Source: Caviibacter sp963550915 (GTDB lineage Bacteria > Fusobacteriota > Fusobacteriia > Fusobacteriales > Leptotrichiaceae). From it: DNA of 64,000 nt. The DNA is taken from the NCBI GenBank assembly GCA_963550915.1, contig CAUVEB010000003.1, forward strand, positions 73,307-137,306, read 5' to 3'. The notes beneath the pieces are model-generated. The model searched no databases and was not told the origin of the DNA. It saw nothing but the letters and a program-made list of their open reading frames with translations. The translations under genes and the position numbers were made by a program. Positions 63,245 to 64,000 of the stretch are shown here, piece by piece. Position 1 is the first letter of the stretch, and each line of letters starts with the position of its first letter.

Positions 63245-63946
63245 TTATATAAATTTTTTAATATTTAATACTATTTTATCTTTTTTAGTTTTTCTATCTT
63301 CACTTCCAACTATATATCTACCATATTTTTTTAGTGAAAGTATAGTGTTTTCATAAATAAGCTTTGATTTATCAAGACAAACTTCATAATCTACCATACA
63401 AAGACCTTGCTGTATATAAAGCTCGGTATTTTGTCTTGACTGATTTGTAATAGCACTTACTATATTATCAAGTCTAAATGATGAAATAATACATTTAATA
63501 TCTTCGTATTTAAAATCAAGACTAGTTTTATCTGAAAGTTCAACAGTACAGTTATTAATACCAATCTTATTTAAATTATGAATAATAAAATCTGATATGC
63601 CAGACATAACATATACATAAGCAATATTATCAGATACAAATATATCACCTATAAGTTCTCTTTTAATATTAAGACCCATTATACTACCTAAAAAATCACG
63701 ATGAGTATAAGTTCTAAATTTATTACTTACTTCAATTTTAAGTAGTTTTATAGGAAATTCAAAATCATCTATATAATTTGGAACAAAGGCAAATATTTTT
63801 CTAATAATACCAAAACTATAAATATTAATATCCATATATTTACTAGCTATCTTCTTATAAATATTAGGAGTAATGAACTCACTAAAAGTTATTACTCCTA
63901 AATTATTTGCATCATATATTAAATCTGATATTAAATTACGATCCAT
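63245..63946 (-). CDS. YlmH-like S4-domain RNA-binding protein
   Basis: A 233-residue protein. The middle carries the YlmH hallmark HRDFLGSIMGLNIKRELIGD, and the C-terminal third is an S4 RNA-binding domain (about residues 156-230, SFRLDNIVSAITNQSR). In Bacillus and Streptococcus YlmH is linked to cell division and ribosome-associated quality control (RqcP2-like). The start codon overlaps the stop of tuf by one base (TAATG on the minus strand), so it is probably co-transcribed with tuf. Confidence 0.85.
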   Translation of the reverse strand: MDRNLISDLIYDANNLGVITFSEFITPNIYKKIASKYMDINIYSFGIIRKIFAFVPNYIDDFEFPIKLLKIEVSNKFRTYTHRDFLGSIMGLNIKRELIGDIFVSDNIAYVYVMSGISDFIIHNLNKIGINNCTVELSDKTSLDFKYEDIKCIISSFRLDNIVSAITNQSRQNTELYIQQGLCMVDYEVCLDKSKLIYENTILSLKKYGRYIVGSEDRKTKKDKIVLNIKKFI

Positions 63947-64000
63947 TATTTTTTGATTTCAGCAACAACACCTGAAGCTACTGTTCTTCCACCTTCACGT
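63946..64000 (-). CDS. tuf: Elongation factor Tu, C-terminal end only
   Basis: The minus strand encodes REGGRTVASGVVAEIKK followed by TAA, the conserved C-terminus of EF-Tu, which delivers aminoacyl-tRNA to the ribosome. The rest lies beyond the right edge. Its stop overlaps the ylmH start codon by one base. Confidence 0.93.
   Translation of the reverse strand, partial: REGGRTVASGVVAEIKK

Noticed and set aside
1..64000. tRNA or rRNA genes
   Set aside because: No cloverleaf or rRNA-like stretch was seen in any gap; the only structured RNA found is the SRP RNA.
1..64000. A dedicated defence, toxin-antitoxin or mobile gene system
   Set aside because: No restriction, Cas, Abi, toxin-antitoxin, transposase or integrase-type gene was recognised; the genes are core metabolism, translation, envelope and transport.

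Overview
The window is AT-rich (roughly 27-28% G+C by eye), densely packed bacterial chromosome. Several features point to a diderm of the Fusobacteriota, most likely a Leptotrichiaceae relative (Streptobacillus/Sneathia/Leptotrichia type): a trimeric YadA-like autotransporter and LolCD-type lipoprotein export (an outer membrane), alongside low-G+C genes with a long, Bacillus/Clostridium-like SRP RNA and RNase M5. This placement is inferred from gene content and base composition only. No insertion sequence, integrase, CRISPR array, rRNA or tRNA was seen.

Layout. 1-9085 (+): the end of an MscS channel gene, a metallo-hydrolase, a SIMPL protein, elongation factor P, a secreted endonuclease/phosphatase-fold protein, a MATE exporter, dGTPase and a heterodimeric ABC exporter pair. 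9191-14920 (+): a FakA-FakB-like fusion, an RluA-type pseudouridine synthase, gapA and pgk. 14957-19042 (-): a U32 protein, a GNAT-cation-efflux fusion, the SRP RNA gene and a small lipoprotein. 19198-25994 (+): an orphan KilA-N protein, a PepD-type dipeptidase, an RNase M5-NadR-like adenylyltransferase fusion and an iron(III) ABC transporter. 26023-29456 (-): HU, secG, tpiA, a Cof-type phosphatase and a CBS/CorC membrane protein. 29624-35970 (+): mreC, a periplasmic protein, recO, EIIA, nrdR, a DivIC-like protein, a membrane protein, LolC/E and LolD, then hpf and dps with their own promoters. 36001-38459 (-): trimeric autotransporter and mscL. 38584-43666 (+): queH, two flavoproteins and a phosphohexomutase. 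43797-49323 (+): gltX, tmk, hisS, aspS and an Spx/ArsC-like protein. 49446-62307 (+): nagB, a DUF3298 protein, recJ, flavodoxin, a CoA-disulfide-reductase-like flavoprotein, pullulanase, a TrpXYZ-like ABC transporter with two tandem lipoproteins, and pepC. 62336-64000 (-): an EamA transporter, ylmH and the 3' end of tuf.

Gene logic. Central glycolysis (gapA, pgk, tpiA), glycogen or starch-derived sugar handling (pullulanase, phosphohexomutase) and aminosugar entry (nagB) fit a fermentative, host-associated lifestyle. Peptide use (pepD, pepC), amino-acid and iron uptake, and queuosine-precursor processing (queH) suggest scavenging. Genes are tightly spaced, often overlapping by 1-8 bases, with hairpin terminators between convergent blocks. 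Several genes appear to start at TTG.

The most unusual items are three fusions: RNase M5 joined to a NadR-type NMN adenylyltransferase, an acetyltransferase fold joined to a cation-efflux protein, and a FakA-FakB-like fusion. Also notable are a coiled-coil tail following the autotransporter barrel, a PerR-like box on the dps promoter and a palindrome on the hpf promoter. No defence or mobile system is evident.
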